Below, in pieces: positions 44,886 through 53,909 of a stretch of DNA of 64,000 nt. The position numbers and the translations under genes were made by a program. The first letter of the stretch is position 1; each line of letters begins with the position of its first letter. Under the pieces are notes generated by a model. The model was not told the origin of the DNA, did no database searches, and saw nothing but the letters and a program-made list of their open reading frames with translations. The stretch comes from an uncultured Flavobacteriaceae bacterium (lineage in GTDB: Bacteria; Bacteroidota; Bacteroidia; Flavobacteriales; Flavobacteriaceae), in contig CANLWG010000010.1 of NCBI GenBank assembly GCA_947494715.1, positions 124,001 to 188,000 on the forward strand, in the 5' to 3' direction.

Positions 44886-46161
44886 ATTTTTCAAACTCTA
44901 ATATGGTCTTGGTAATGATGGCTATGCACTCCAATAATTGTTCTTCGGTCATAACCAATGGAGGTGCAAATCTAATGATGTTCCCATGAGTAGGTTTGGC
45001 CAAAAGTCCATTCTCTTTTAAGGCCAGGCAAATATTCCACGCCGTGGAACTATCTTCAGTGTCATTTATAACTATAGCATTCAGAAGTCCCTTTCCCCGA
45101 ACCAACCTTACAAGATCGGTCCGCTGTATCAGTTTTTCCATCTCCTTTCTAAAAATAGTGCCCAAATAATGGGCATTTTCTGCCAAGCCTTCTTCTTTTA
45201 CCACCTCCAAAGCGGCAATCGCTACAGCACAGGCCAATGGATTGCCTCCAAATGTGGAACCGTGGTTACCTGGACGTATCACGTCCATAATCTCGGTATT
45301 GGCCAAAACAGCGGAAACAGGAAATACCCCCCCAGAAAGTGCTTTACCTAAAATCAAAATGTCCGGTTTTACATCAGGAGTGCCGCTACATAATTTATCC
45401 GGGCAGGAGCAATTACCACAAGTGGCAAGTAACCTTCCCGTACGTGCGATGCCCGTTTGGACCTCATCGGCTATAAAAAGTACATTATTTTCCTTGCAAA
45501 GGGCATAGGCCTCTTTAATGTAAGCTTCGTCCGGCACATAGACACCTGCTTCTCCTTGTATGGGTTCTACCAAAAATCCGGCTACATTCCCGTCCTTCAA
45601 AACTTCTTGTAACGCATTCAGGTCATTGTAACGTATAGAGATGATTCCCGGGGTATACGGTCCAAAATTTTCCGTGGCCATCGGGTCATTGGAAGCGGAT
45701 ATAATGGTTATGGTCCTTCCATGAAAATTATTTTGGCAAACTATGATTTTCGCCTTATTTGCATGAATTCCTTTCTTCTCATAACCCCATTTACGGGCCA
45801 ATTTAATGGCCGTTTCAACAGCTTCGGCCCCTGTATTCATAGGAAGCACCTTATCAAACCCAAAATACCCTGTAACATACTTCTCATACCTGCCGAGCAT
45901 ATCATTGTAGAATGCGCGAGAGGTAAGTGTTAAATTTTCTGCCTGCTCCTTTAGAGCGGATATGATTTTGGGATGACAATGCCCTTGGTTTACCGCAGAA
46001 TAGGCGGAAAGGAAATCAAAATATTTGCGTCCTTCAACGTCCCAAACATATACACCTTCTCCCCTACTTAGAACTACGGGCAAGGGATGATAATTCTGCG
46101 CTCCATATTTTTGCTCCAATGCAATAGCATCCTTGGAAGTAATACTGCTTATAACCGACAT
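44884..46161 (-). CDS. rocD: Ornithine--oxo-acid aminotransferase
   Basis: A 425-residue class III PLP enzyme that converts ornithine to glutamate semialdehyde. The [15 protein letters not shown] segment near 112, the [15 protein letters not shown] motif near 230 and the Schiff-base lysine in [14 protein letters not shown] (near 272) are all present. An unusual Cys-rich loop, [11 protein letters not shown] (near 247-257), is inserted before the lysine. The length otherwise fits OAT. It is distinct from the class III aminotransferase at 8.6-9.8 kb. Confidence 0.94.
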   Translation of the reverse strand: MSVISSITSKDAIALEQKYGAQNYHPLPVVLSRGEGVYVWDVEGRKYFDFLSAYSAVNQGHCHPKIISALKEQAENLTLTSRAFYNDMLGRYEKYVTGYFGFDKVLPMNTGAEAVETAIKLARKWGYEKKGIHANKAKIIVCQNNFHGRTITIISASNDPMATENFGPYTPGIISIRYNDLNALQEVLKDGNVAGFLVEPIQGEAGVYVPDEAYIKEAYALCKENNVLFIADEVQTGIARTGRLLATCGNCSCPDKLCSGTPDVKPDILILGKALSGGVFPVSAVLANTEIMDVIRPGNHGSTFGGNPLACAVAIAALEVVKEEGLAENAHYLGTIFRKEMEKLIQRTDLVRLVRGKGLLNAIVINDTEDSSTAWNICLALKENGLLAKPTHGNIIRFAPPLVMTEEQLLECIAIITKTILEFEK

Positions 46162-46265
46162 GATGATAAATACCTTTAAATGAGACTATAGCAATTCCTT
46201 CTTTGGGAGAGAAATCATCCTTTGTAGAAGTGTAAAATTAATAAATATTGCGGACTATTTTCCAA

Positions 46266-46652
46266 TTATTTGTCCAGCTTATGCGATAATGCCGCTATCT
46301 GGAGCTCCAACCGCTTTAATTCCCGTAGCATATCGTTCTTATTCATTTGCATCCAAACAAAAAGTTTCAACATGCCCATAACGATCATACAAAGGAATCC
46401 CGCAGAAGACCATTTGATAAGCGAGTTGGTATCCGTTGTATTGAAAAATTGGACAATACAGTATACGAACAAAGCAAAAACAATAAGGTGTATAATGTTC
46501 ATGATGATGGCCAACCATCCTAGTTTACTCTTATAGACCCCGCCCATTTTTCCAAAAAGATCTTGTTCTTCCAATTGGTCATAAAATTTGGCTTCTTCCC
46601 TATCCAAAGTTTCCTTGATCAGCTCATCGATTTTTTCCTTTTCTGTTTTCAT
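46266..46652 (-). CDS. DUF6768 membrane protein
   Basis: A 128-residue protein with an acidic N-terminal helix (EEAKFYDQLEEQDLFGK), two membrane segments near 45-70 and 80-105, and a coiled C-terminus. DUF6768 proteins are commonly encoded beside ECF sigma factors, as here (46.8-47.4 kb). By analogy it may take part in that signalling, but its role is unknown. Confidence 0.8.
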   Translation of the reverse strand: MKTEKEKIDELIKETLDREEAKFYDQLEEQDLFGKMGGVYKSKLGWLAIIMNIIHLIVFALFVYCIVQFFNTTDTNSLIKWSSAGFLCMIVMGMLKLFVWMQMNKNDMLRELKRLELQIAALSHKLDK

Positions 46653-46714
46653 ACATTTAAATTTTTGTAATTAATTGAAAATAAACTAATTAAAAAATTG
46701 AGAACGTATGTAAC

Positions 46715-46773
46715 CCTGCCTGCGGCAGGCAGGCACTACGCTCTCGCATTAAACCTGCCTGCCGGCAGGCAGG
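46715..46773. repeat. Two palindromes of the CCTGCCTG(C)CGGCAGGCAGG type
   Basis: 46754-46773 is a perfect 20-bp palindrome, and 46715-46733 is the same sequence lacking one central C. They lie 20 bp apart in the gap between the sigma factor and DUF6768 genes. This GC-rich palindrome is a familiar intergenic repeat in Flavobacteriia. Confidence 0.85.
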
Positions 46774-46835
46774 AATTCTAAACATTGCCTTTTGTGAAGT
46801 AATCATTAAAATTTCTTAATGCTCGTTTCATCTAT

Positions 46836-47369
46836 TTATTTTTTAAGAATCGTTTTTAATTTCTCCCGTGCATGGAACAACCGCGATTTCACGGTTCCTG
46901 TGGAAATTTCGAGAATGGTGCTTATTTCCTTCAGGGAATAATCCTCCGTATAAAATAATCGAAGTACCACCTGTTGGCCATTTGGCAATAGTTTTATGGC
47001 TTTTTCAAGCTGTATCAAATCTGATTCCCTATCCTCTTCTACGTCCAAATTATACTGTGTGTCACGGTAGCCCATTAACTTTTCCCTGTCATTTTTGTTA
47101 CGGCTAAGAAAATCCAATGATTTTCTGGTGACTATTCGCATGGCCCAACTTCCAAAAGCATTGGGGTCTCTAATACTCGTTAACTTTGTAATGATAATGC
47201 TCCAGCTATCCTGTACAATGTCCTTGGATGCATCCAGATCATGGGTATACCAATATGAATGTCTACATAATTTGCTATGGTGCCGCTTTACCAATAATCC
47301 AAGGGCCCTTTTATTGCCGGATTGGTATTGCAGTACCAGCAGCGCATCGAATATTTTGTTCGGGTTCAT
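46836..47369 (-). CDS. ECF RNA polymerase sigma factor
   Basis: A 177-residue sigma-70 family factor with region 2 (ALGLLVKRHHSKLCRHSYW, DIVQDSWSIIITKL) and region 4 (LPNGQQVVLRLFYTEDYSLKEIS, with a GTVKSRLFHAREKL HTH). The domain order and length fit ECF factors. A DUF6768 membrane protein follows on the same strand, 183 bp downstream; the gap contains two palindromes. Confidence 0.95.
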   Translation of the reverse strand: MNPNKIFDALLVLQYQSGNKRALGLLVKRHHSKLCRHSYWYTHDLDASKDIVQDSWSIIITKLTSIRDPNAFGSWAMRIVTRKSLDFLSRNKNDREKLMGYRDTQYNLDVEEDRESDLIQLEKAIKLLPNGQQVVLRLFYTEDYSLKEISTILEISTGTVKSRLFHAREKLKTILKK

Positions 47370-47482
47370 AGTATCCCCTTCTATCCCTAAGACACAAAAA
47401 AGTCAAAAAGGTTCATTACTTTTTTAACTTTTTTTAATAGTATTCCTTTTAAAGATACCCCTTATAAATACAATCCTATTAG

Positions 47483-47490
47483 TACTTTTG
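47483..47490 (+). promoter_or_regulatory. Predicted -7 box abutting the rlmD start
   Basis: TACTTTTG matches TAnnTTTG and ends 4 nt before the ATG at 47495, the same arrangement as at 42580-42592, which would give a leaderless transcript. Confidence 0.45.
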
Positions 47491-47494
47491 TCCA

Positions 47495-48910
47495 ATGCGC
47501 AAAAAAACTGGTCGTCCCTTTTTTGAGAACGTAGAAGTAATCGATGCCGGTGCCAAAGGCAAAACCATAGGCAAGGCACCCGATGGAAGGGTCATTTTTT
47601 TGACCAATGCCGTTCCCGGGGATATCGTGGACGTACAGACCCTAAAAAAGCGAAAATCCTACTTTGAGGGAGTAGCGACTAATTTCCATTCCCGTTCAGA
47701 TAAACGAACGGAACCGGTTTGCCAGCATTTTGGGGTATGTGGGGGCTGTAAATGGCAGCATATGGACTATGTGCATCAATTGTATTATAAGCAACGGGAA
47801 GTAGAGAATAATTTAAAACGTATAGGACATCTTGAACTTCCCAAAACACAACCAATTCTAGGCTCAAAGAAGTCATATTTCTATCGTAATAAAATGGAAT
47901 TTTCCTTTTCCGATAGCCGTTGGTTGACTTTGGACGAAATTCAATCCAACGCTACAATTTCTGATAAGAATGCACTTGGATTTCATATCCCAGGTATGTG
48001 GGACAAAATTTTGGACATTAAAAAGTGTCACTTGCAACCCGATCCCTCCAATGCCATTCGCTTGGCGACCAAGGAATTTGCCGTTAAAAACCAGCTCTCT
48101 TTCTTCAATCCCAGAAAACAACATGGGTTATTGCGTACTTTAATGATCCGGACATCCTCAACAGGCGAGGTTATGGTGCTCGTCCAGTTTTTTGAAGACG
48201 ATACGGCAAGGAGAAATCTACTTTTGGATCATTTGAGCACGAGCTTTCCGGAAATCACATCGCTCCTTTATGTTCTCAACCAAAAGCAAAATGATACTAT
48301 TTACGATCAGGAAGTGATATGCCATACGGGCCAAGATCATATTGTGGAGGAGATGGAAGGCCTCAGTTTTAAAATCGATGCAAAATCATTTTATCAGACG
48401 AATTCTGAACAAGCATACGAACTATATAAGGTGGTCAGGGAGTTTGCGGCACTCAAAGGGACGGAATTGGTATACGACCTCTATACCGGTACAGGAACCA
48501 TTGCCCAGTTTGTTGCGAAAAAAGCCAAAAAGGTAATTGGTATTGAAGCAGTTCCTGAAGCTATTGCCAATGCCAAGGAAAATGCAAAACGCAATGGAAT
48601 AGGAAATGTTGATTTTTTTGTGGGCGATATGAAAGCAATATTTGATGAAAAATTCATTATCGAAAATGGAAATCCGGATGTACTCATAACAGATCCCCCA
48701 CGTGATGGAATGCACAAGGATGTGGTACGACAAATTATGAATATCGCTCCAAAGAAAGTGGTGTATGTAAGTTGCAACAGTGCTACCCAAGCAAGGGATT
48801 TGGAGCTAATGAAAGAAAAATATACGATAACCCGAGTACAACCTGTGGACATGTTCCCCCAGACCCATCATGTGGAAAATGTTGTACTTTTGGAGAAGCT
48901 TGGCCTATGA
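47495..48910 (+). CDS. rlmD: 23S rRNA (uracil-C5)-methyltransferase RlmD
   Basis: A 471-residue RNA m5U methyltransferase. The N-terminal TRAM domain is followed by a Fe-S cluster motif (CQHFGVCGGC near 76, with a fourth Cys in KKCHLQ), a SAM-binding YDLYTGTGTIAQF near 328, and the catalytic segment DPPRDGMHKD with the nucleophile Cys in VYVSCNSATQARDL. It is the family of RlmD/RumA. The stop overlaps the next start by 4 bp (ATGA). Confidence 0.93.
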   Translation: MRKKTGRPFFENVEVIDAGAKGKTIGKAPDGRVIFLTNAVPGDIVDVQTLKKRKSYFEGVATNFHSRSDKRTEPVCQHFGVCGGCKWQHMDYVHQLYYKQREVENNLKRIGHLELPKTQPILGSKKSYFYRNKMEFSFSDSRWLTLDEIQSNATISDKNALGFHIPGMWDKILDIKKCHLQPDPSNAIRLATKEFAVKNQLSFFNPRKQHGLLRTLMIRTSSTGEVMVLVQFFEDDTARRNLLLDHLSTSFPEITSLLYVLNQKQNDTIYDQEVICHTGQDHIVEEMEGLSFKIDAKSFYQTNSEQAYELYKVVREFAALKGTELVYDLYTGTGTIAQFVAKKAKKVIGIEAVPEAIANAKENAKRNGIGNVDFFVGDMKAIFDEKFIIENGNPDVLITDPPRDGMHKDVVRQIMNIAPKKVVYVSCNSATQARDLELMKEKYTITRVQPVDMFPQTHHVENVVLLEKLGL

Positions 48911-49404
48911 AGAAAACCACGGTAGTTTTAATTTTCCTTTTGGGGATTGTCTCCTTTTCTTCCTGTGAAAAGGACGATATCTGCGTTGATGGTGATACCC
49001 CATTATTAATTGTTCGCTTCTATGACTCCCAGGATATAACGCAAACCAAGGAAGTACCGGGTCTACAGGTAAACGGCTTGATCATTGGAACGGATACCTT
49101 GGAAATCTTGCCCAACGCCTCCTTGGATTCAATTGTCTTACCGTTACGACCTACCGAAACCAACACATCATTTTTGATTTCTCAAAAATTGGGTGAAGAC
49201 GATCCTACCAATTTCGATGTACTTACTTTTTCGTATGAGGTAAAGGAAGAATTTGTTTCCAGAGCATGTGGATTTGTGGCAAATTATGATGCACTGGAAG
49301 GCTCCGCAACCTCAGAAGGAGATGCCTCTTGGATAAATGAAATACAAATAATCACCCCTTTGGTGGAAAATTCAACCGCAGCACATGTCAAGATATTTCA
49401 TTAG
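48907..49404 (+). CDS. DUF6452 lipoprotein
   Basis: A 165-residue protein with a lipobox Cys near residue 20 (FSSCEKDD) and a beta-rich acidic mature part; it matches the DUF6452 family. The ATG overlaps the rlmD stop, and its 3' end overlaps the next gene by 20 bp, so the three genes form a tightly packed operon. DUF6452 and DUF6048 usually occur together, so this may be an outer-membrane pair. Function unknown. Confidence 0.82.
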   Translation: MKKTTVVLIFLLGIVSFSSCEKDDICVDGDTPLLIVRFYDSQDITQTKEVPGLQVNGLIIGTDTLEILPNASLDSIVLPLRPTETNTSFLISQKLGEDDPTNFDVLTFSYEVKEEFVSRACGFVANYDALEGSATSEGDASWINEIQIITPLVENSTAAHVKIFH

Positions 49405-50173
49405 CCTGTTTCTTTTCCTTGGCTTTGTGACAATGCAGGCGCAAGAGGAACCGATCGATCTTCAACCCAAGGATACCACCGTCTACGAACAGCCTTATGG
49501 TATAAGGGTAGGTATAGACCTTAGCCGTCCCATAGTGTCCTCCTTTCAGGATAATTATACCGGTTTTGAGATTGTCGGAGATTATCGGTTGACCCAAAAA
49601 TTGTATTTGGCAGCGGAATTGGGCAATGAAAAGAAAACCAGAATAGAAGAATTGGGCGGTATAGATGTACCGAACAATGCGGAACTCTATGATTTCACCA
49701 CCTCGGGAAGCTACTTAAAACTGGGAGTGGATTACAATACCTATGAAAACTGGTATGGCATGAATAATACCATATTTGTGGGCGGACGTTATGCAATCAG
49801 TAGTTTTAGCCAAACTGTGAACAGCTTTCGTTTCTATGAAAGCAACCGCTATTGGAGTAGAGATCAATTTGCATTAGGTTCTACTGAAGCACAAGAATTC
49901 AGTGGCCGTACACAGTCCTGGATCGAATTTGTTTTTGGCACCAAAGTAGAGCTCTTTGCCAATATCTATCTAGGTGGTAGTATTCGCTTGGGCTTTTTGT
50001 TTAGTGACCCGAATGTTGAGCCTTTTCCCAATTTATTTATCCCCGGATTTAACAAGGTTACGGAAGGGAGTAAGTTTGGTGTAGGTTATAACTATTCCAT
50101 TTCCTATTTGATACCATTGTACAAGAAAGCCAAAAAACCGGAGGAAACGGAAGAACCGGAAACCGAGGAATAA
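49385..50173 (+). CDS. DUF6048 outer-membrane beta-barrel protein
   Basis: A 262-residue protein with a signal peptide (ending TMQAQ) and alternating amphipathic strands (YGIRVGIDLSRPI, YLAAELGNEKKTR) typical of a small outer-membrane beta-barrel. The acidic Glu/Pro-rich tail (KPEETEEPETEE) is periplasmic. It matches DUF6048, the usual partner of DUF6452. The start overlaps the DUF6452 gene by 20 bp. Confidence 0.84.
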   Translation: MSRYFISLFLFLGFVTMQAQEEPIDLQPKDTTVYEQPYGIRVGIDLSRPIVSSFQDNYTGFEIVGDYRLTQKLYLAAELGNEKKTRIEELGGIDVPNNAELYDFTTSGSYLKLGVDYNTYENWYGMNNTIFVGGRYAISSFSQTVNSFRFYESNRYWSRDQFALGSTEAQEFSGRTQSWIEFVFGTKVELFANIYLGGSIRLGFLFSDPNVEPFPNLFIPGFNKVTEGSKFGVGYNYSISYLIPLYKKAKKPEETEEPETEE

Positions 50174-50174
50174 T

Positions 50175-50405
50175 TCATAACTCACGCATTCCTTTTATAA
50201 AAATCCACTTCATTAATACCTTTTCCCCTTCATCGGTCTGGATGGCCCCAAATTTAGGTGCCAGCACATTGGCAATAATCGCAGAGGTTACCGCCAAAAA
50301 AATTCGATTGATCGGTAAAAAATACCCCAGAATCAATCGGGCAATAAGGAACAACATTACAAAGGCAATGAAATTGAATAGAAGGGCCTTATACTTGGGT
50401 CGCAT
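50175..50405 (-). CDS. Small conserved membrane protein
   Basis: A 76-residue protein with two hydrophobic segments (FIAFVMLFLIARLILGYFL, FLAVTSAIIANVLAPKFG) and charged ends. I do not recognise a family. It is convergent with the DUF6048 gene (1 bp apart) and on the same strand as the THUMP methyltransferase 22 bp upstream, with which it may be transcribed. Confidence 0.7.
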   Translation of the reverse strand: MRPKYKALLFNFIAFVMLFLIARLILGYFLPINRIFLAVTSAIIANVLAPKFGAIQTDEGEKVLMKWIFIKGMREL

Positions 50406-50427
50406 GGTTTAGCTAAATTTCAATAAA

Positions 50428-51588
50428 TTATGGGGATTGGTATTTTGCCTTCTTGCTCCCTTCATACATTACATATTTGACCAAACGTGATTCTAAATGA
50501 CTATTGAATACCTTTATCTTTCGTGAGGGCCGAAGCCCCACATGCTTTAAGGCCTCCAAATTGGAAGTGATGAACCAGGCATCCGTACCGGGATACCTTT
50601 GCTTTAAGGTGTCCCCAATAGAAGCATAGAATTTTTCCATATCCAAATTCAAACGTTCTCCGTAGGGCGGGTTGAATACCATATGTAACTTCCCGTCGGT
50701 TAACTTTTCCGTATCAAAAAAATTCTTTTGCTCCACAGTTATATATTCGGAAAGATTTGCATTTTCTACATTATCATGGGCCTTTCGGACCGCCGAGGGC
50801 GCTTTATCATACCCTACGATCTTATGATGAAACTCCCTGGCTTTGTCGAGGCTGGCATCTACAATTTTTTCAAAAAGAACTTCATCAAAATCGTACCATT
50901 TTTCAAAGGCAAAACCCTTACGGTTGATGTTTGCCGGAATGTTACAGGCAATCATTGCCGCTTCGGTTAAAAAAGTGCCGCTACCACACATGGGGTCCAG
51001 GAAATCCGATCGACCATCCCATCCACTTAATAAAAGTAGACCGGCTGCAAGTACTTCATTTATAGGAGCGATATTGGTAGCGGTTCTGTAGCCCCTATGG
51101 TGAAGGGAATTCCCGGAACTATCCAGGGAAACATTGCAATGGTCATTTTGTATGTGGATGTTTATCCGTATATCCGGATTCTTAATATCCACATTGGGCC
51201 GCTTCCCGTCCAAGGCCCGAAACTTATCCGCAATGGCGTCCTTTACCTTTTGGGAAACGTAGAGGGAATGTGTGAACGTATCGGAGTGTAAGGTAGTGTC
51301 TATGGCGAACGTTGCATCTACGGAAAGATAATCCGACCAGTCCATGGCATAAATCTTTCGATAAAGATCATGGGCATTGCGAATGGAAAAGGAATATATG
51401 GGCTTAACAATTTTTATGGCCGTACGTAGACATAGATTGGCCTTGTACATAAACCCGGTATCCCCTTCAAAGGATACGTTCCGTGTACCAATTTTTACAT
51501 TCCCGGCACCAAGATTCCTCAATTCCTTGGCCAATATCTCCTCAAAACCGAACAAGGTCTTGGCCACCATGGTGAAGTTGTTGTTCAT
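50428..51588 (-). CDS. THUMP-domain RNA N2-guanosine methyltransferase (RlmL N-half-like)
   Basis: A 386-residue class I SAM-dependent methyltransferase. The N-terminal THUMP domain begins with LFGFEEILAKELRNLG, and the methyltransferase core has the LDPMCGSGTFLTEAAMIA SAM motif near 190 and the catalytic FNPPYGERL motif near 305. It is the YpsC/RlmL-type family that modifies G residues in rRNA or tRNA. The upstream gap is 95 bp to the divergent ZIP gene. Confidence 0.92.
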   Translation of the reverse strand: MNNNFTMVAKTLFGFEEILAKELRNLGAGNVKIGTRNVSFEGDTGFMYKANLCLRTAIKIVKPIYSFSIRNAHDLYRKIYAMDWSDYLSVDATFAIDTTLHSDTFTHSLYVSQKVKDAIADKFRALDGKRPNVDIKNPDIRINIHIQNDHCNVSLDSSGNSLHHRGYRTATNIAPINEVLAAGLLLLSGWDGRSDFLDPMCGSGTFLTEAAMIACNIPANINRKGFAFEKWYDFDEVLFEKIVDASLDKAREFHHKIVGYDKAPSAVRKAHDNVENANLSEYITVEQKNFFDTEKLTDGKLHMVFNPPYGERLNLDMEKFYASIGDTLKQRYPGTDAWFITSNLEALKHVGLRPSRKIKVFNSHLESRLVKYVMYEGSKKAKYQSP

Positions 51589-51683
51589 CCCTTATCATCA
51601 AATTGTAGCAAAAATACAGTATTTTTGAGCCTTACGGATTTGTGACATCATAAATCCCAAAAACAACCTAACCTGATCATCCA

Positions 51684-52355
51684 TTGAAATATCTTTTGCT
51701 TGTTCTTGCCGTATTGTTAAGTTTTGGTTTTGTAGTTCTTTTTAAACCAAAAAACAAAGCAAATTTTAAGCTACTCCTGGCCTTCAGTGGAGCATTTTTA
51801 TTGGCCTTGACCCTTTTTGAGCTTTTCCCGAAGGCCTATATAAATTCCAATGCAAAAGTCGTTGGGGTTTTCATTATGCTGGGCATTCTTTTTCAAATAT
51901 TTTTGGAGTTTTTTTCCAAGGGCGCAGAGCACGGTCACATCCACATGAATGGGGAAAAGACATATTTTCCTTGGCTTTTATTCGTTAGCCTCTCCATCCA
52001 TGCATTTTTGGAAGGTTTCCCGGTCCAGGAAAATGGCACTATTATCTATGGCATATTGGTGCATAAAGTTCCCATAGCCATTATTCTTAGCATCTTTCTT
52101 TTAGGCTCCAAATTAAAAATGACCTATGCCCTATTGTTTATAAACCTTTTTGCTTTAATGACCCCTTTGGGCAGCTATTTTGCCACCAACGTTGATCTTA
52201 TCTCACCCTATTTAAGTTATATTAATGCGGTGGTAATCGGGGTATTTTTGCATATCTCCACGGTAATTCTTTTTGAGAGTTCGGAGGGACATACCTTTAA
52301 TATCCGAAAATTGGTAGCCATTGTTTTTGGTATCGTCATAGCGTATATACTATAA
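51684..52355 (+). CDS. ZIP family metal transporter
   Basis: A 223-residue polytopic membrane protein of the ZIP (zinc/iron permease) family. Metal-site helices show HAFLEGFPV (HxxxE) and a following HKVP, and a His-rich loop (HGHIHMNGEK) lies between membrane segments, both typical of ZIPs. The frame opens with TTG at 51684. It would import Zn or a related divalent metal. It diverges from the THUMP methyltransferase. Confidence 0.88.
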   Translation: MKYLLLVLAVLLSFGFVVLFKPKNKANFKLLLAFSGAFLLALTLFELFPKAYINSNAKVVGVFIMLGILFQIFLEFFSKGAEHGHIHMNGEKTYFPWLLFVSLSIHAFLEGFPVQENGTIIYGILVHKVPIAIILSIFLLGSKLKMTYALLFINLFALMTPLGSYFATNVDLISPYLSYINAVVIGVFLHISTVILFESSEGHTFNIRKLVAIVFGIVIAYIL

Positions 52356-52523
52356 ACGATGACTTATTACCTTATTGTTTCACAATAACTTCTGCATTTT
52401 CCAATATCCAATATATTGAGTACCGTAAAACGTATATTGATTGGGCAACTAAAAGAGAAAGGAATAGGCTTATATTCGGCTAAATTCCATGCCCTTAACT
52501 TTGAACAGAATCTTATCCAATTA

Positions 52524-53903
52524 TCAATTTTCAGACTGGTTCTCCGAGGCCTTGGAATTCGTATTATGTTGAAGGTATTTGAACGCAAAAAAAATAGGGA
52601 TGCCAGCCAGCATTGAAATCAGGGCTATGGATGACTCCTTTGGCCTTTCAAAAAAAGCCAAAATCAAAATCGAAAGACTTATTACAATATAAAAAACTTG
52701 TACCCATGGGTATCCGGGCAGTTTTAGTACCGAATGACCCGATTTCCTCAATTTGAATAGTCCAATTACCGCCAGGATCGGGAAAATTCCCAAGGCGAAG
52801 CCCATATAGGTCAATATTTGATCAAAGGTCCCTGAAAGTACCAGTATTATTGATACCAATGCCTGAGTAAGAATCGCCTTGGAAGGGACTTTAAAAACAG
52901 GATGTACCCGAGCCAGGAATTTAAAAAAATAGCCATCCTTTGCCATGGCATAATACACCCGTGGTCCTATGATTATAAAAGCACTTAAAGAGGAAAAAAG
53001 CGCAAAGGAAATCAACAATGAAATTACGGTATCGGTAGAACTGCCGAATAAGTTATTAACGGCCAGCCCACCAATAGCGATGACCCCTTTCATATCTACC
53101 GGTGAAATGGCGTAGATGAACAATATATTTAACAGCACGTACAATAGCGTAACGATCAAGGTGCCGAAAATCAGGGATTTGGCCAGATTTTTCCTTGGAT
53201 TCTTAATCTCCGAACCAACGTATACCGATGCATTCCATCCGCTATAGGCAAACATTATCCACATTAATGATAGACCGGCCGTTTTCCAACTTCCAAAATC
53301 CGATGTTATCTTTATTTGATCCGTGAAATGGGATAGGTCACCTTTGCCCCATAAAAAGCCAACGATCAGTAAACCGACTACCAATGCCACCTTGAATATC
53401 GTAAGATAGTTCTGGACTTTGGCTCCAAACTTAATTCCCCTAAGGTGTACGGCTGAGAATAAGAGAATCACAAAAATGGAAACTAATTTCTTATTGGTAT
53501 CCATGGAAAGATCCATGGTGGAACCGAGTTGTGGAAATGCCCGAAAAAAATACTCGCTAAAACCGATGGCAGAAGCGGCAATGGGTGCCGAAAACCCCGC
53601 AATGAAAGATGCCCATCCGCTTAAAAAGCCATATAAGGGATGGAACAGCTTGGACAAAAAATTGTATTCTCCTCCTGCTTGGGGCATGGCCGCCCCCAGT
53701 TCCCCATAACTCAGGGCACCACATAGGGCCAAAACGCCGCCGACCACCCAAAGGAGAAGTAGTAGCCGCGGATTACCGATATCCCCCATCAACAGGCCTG
53801 AGGTCGTAAATATACCGGCCCCGATCATGTTGGCGATTACGATGTTCGTCAATGAAAAAAAACCCAGACTTCGGTCGAGCTTATCTTTTTCCCTGCTAGC
53901 CAA
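52524..53903 (-). CDS. APC family amino-acid permease
   Basis: A 459-residue transporter with about 12 membrane helices. The conserved N-terminal segment IVIANMIGAGIFTTSGLLMG (G-A-G-I-F motif near 28) and the sequence pattern match the APC superfamily, basic or neutral amino-acid branch. No specific substrate is clear. It is immediately followed (6 bp) by an O-methyltransferase on the same strand. Confidence 0.92.
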   Translation of the reverse strand: MASREKDKLDRSLGFFSLTNIVIANMIGAGIFTTSGLLMGDIGNPRLLLLLWVVGGVLALCGALSYGELGAAMPQAGGEYNFLSKLFHPLYGFLSGWASFIAGFSAPIAASAIGFSEYFFRAFPQLGSTMDLSMDTNKKLVSIFVILLFSAVHLRGIKFGAKVQNYLTIFKVALVVGLLIVGFLWGKGDLSHFTDQIKITSDFGSWKTAGLSLMWIMFAYSGWNASVYVGSEIKNPRKNLAKSLIFGTLIVTLLYVLLNILFIYAISPVDMKGVIAIGGLAVNNLFGSSTDTVISLLISFALFSSLSAFIIIGPRVYYAMAKDGYFFKFLARVHPVFKVPSKAILTQALVSIILVLSGTFDQILTYMGFALGIFPILAVIGLFKLRKSGHSVLKLPGYPWVQVFYIVISLSILILAFFERPKESSIALISMLAGIPIFFAFKYLQHNTNSKASENQSEN

Positions 53904-53909
53904 GCGAAT

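Noticed and set aside
48772-48906. Longer start for the DUF6452 gene
   Set aside because: It would run 139 bp into rlmD in another frame; the ATG at 48907 gives an immediate lipoprotein signal peptide.
52356-52523. Possible small gene between the ZIP transporter and the APC permease
   Set aside because: The available frames overlap the permease 3' end in antisense and show no family features.
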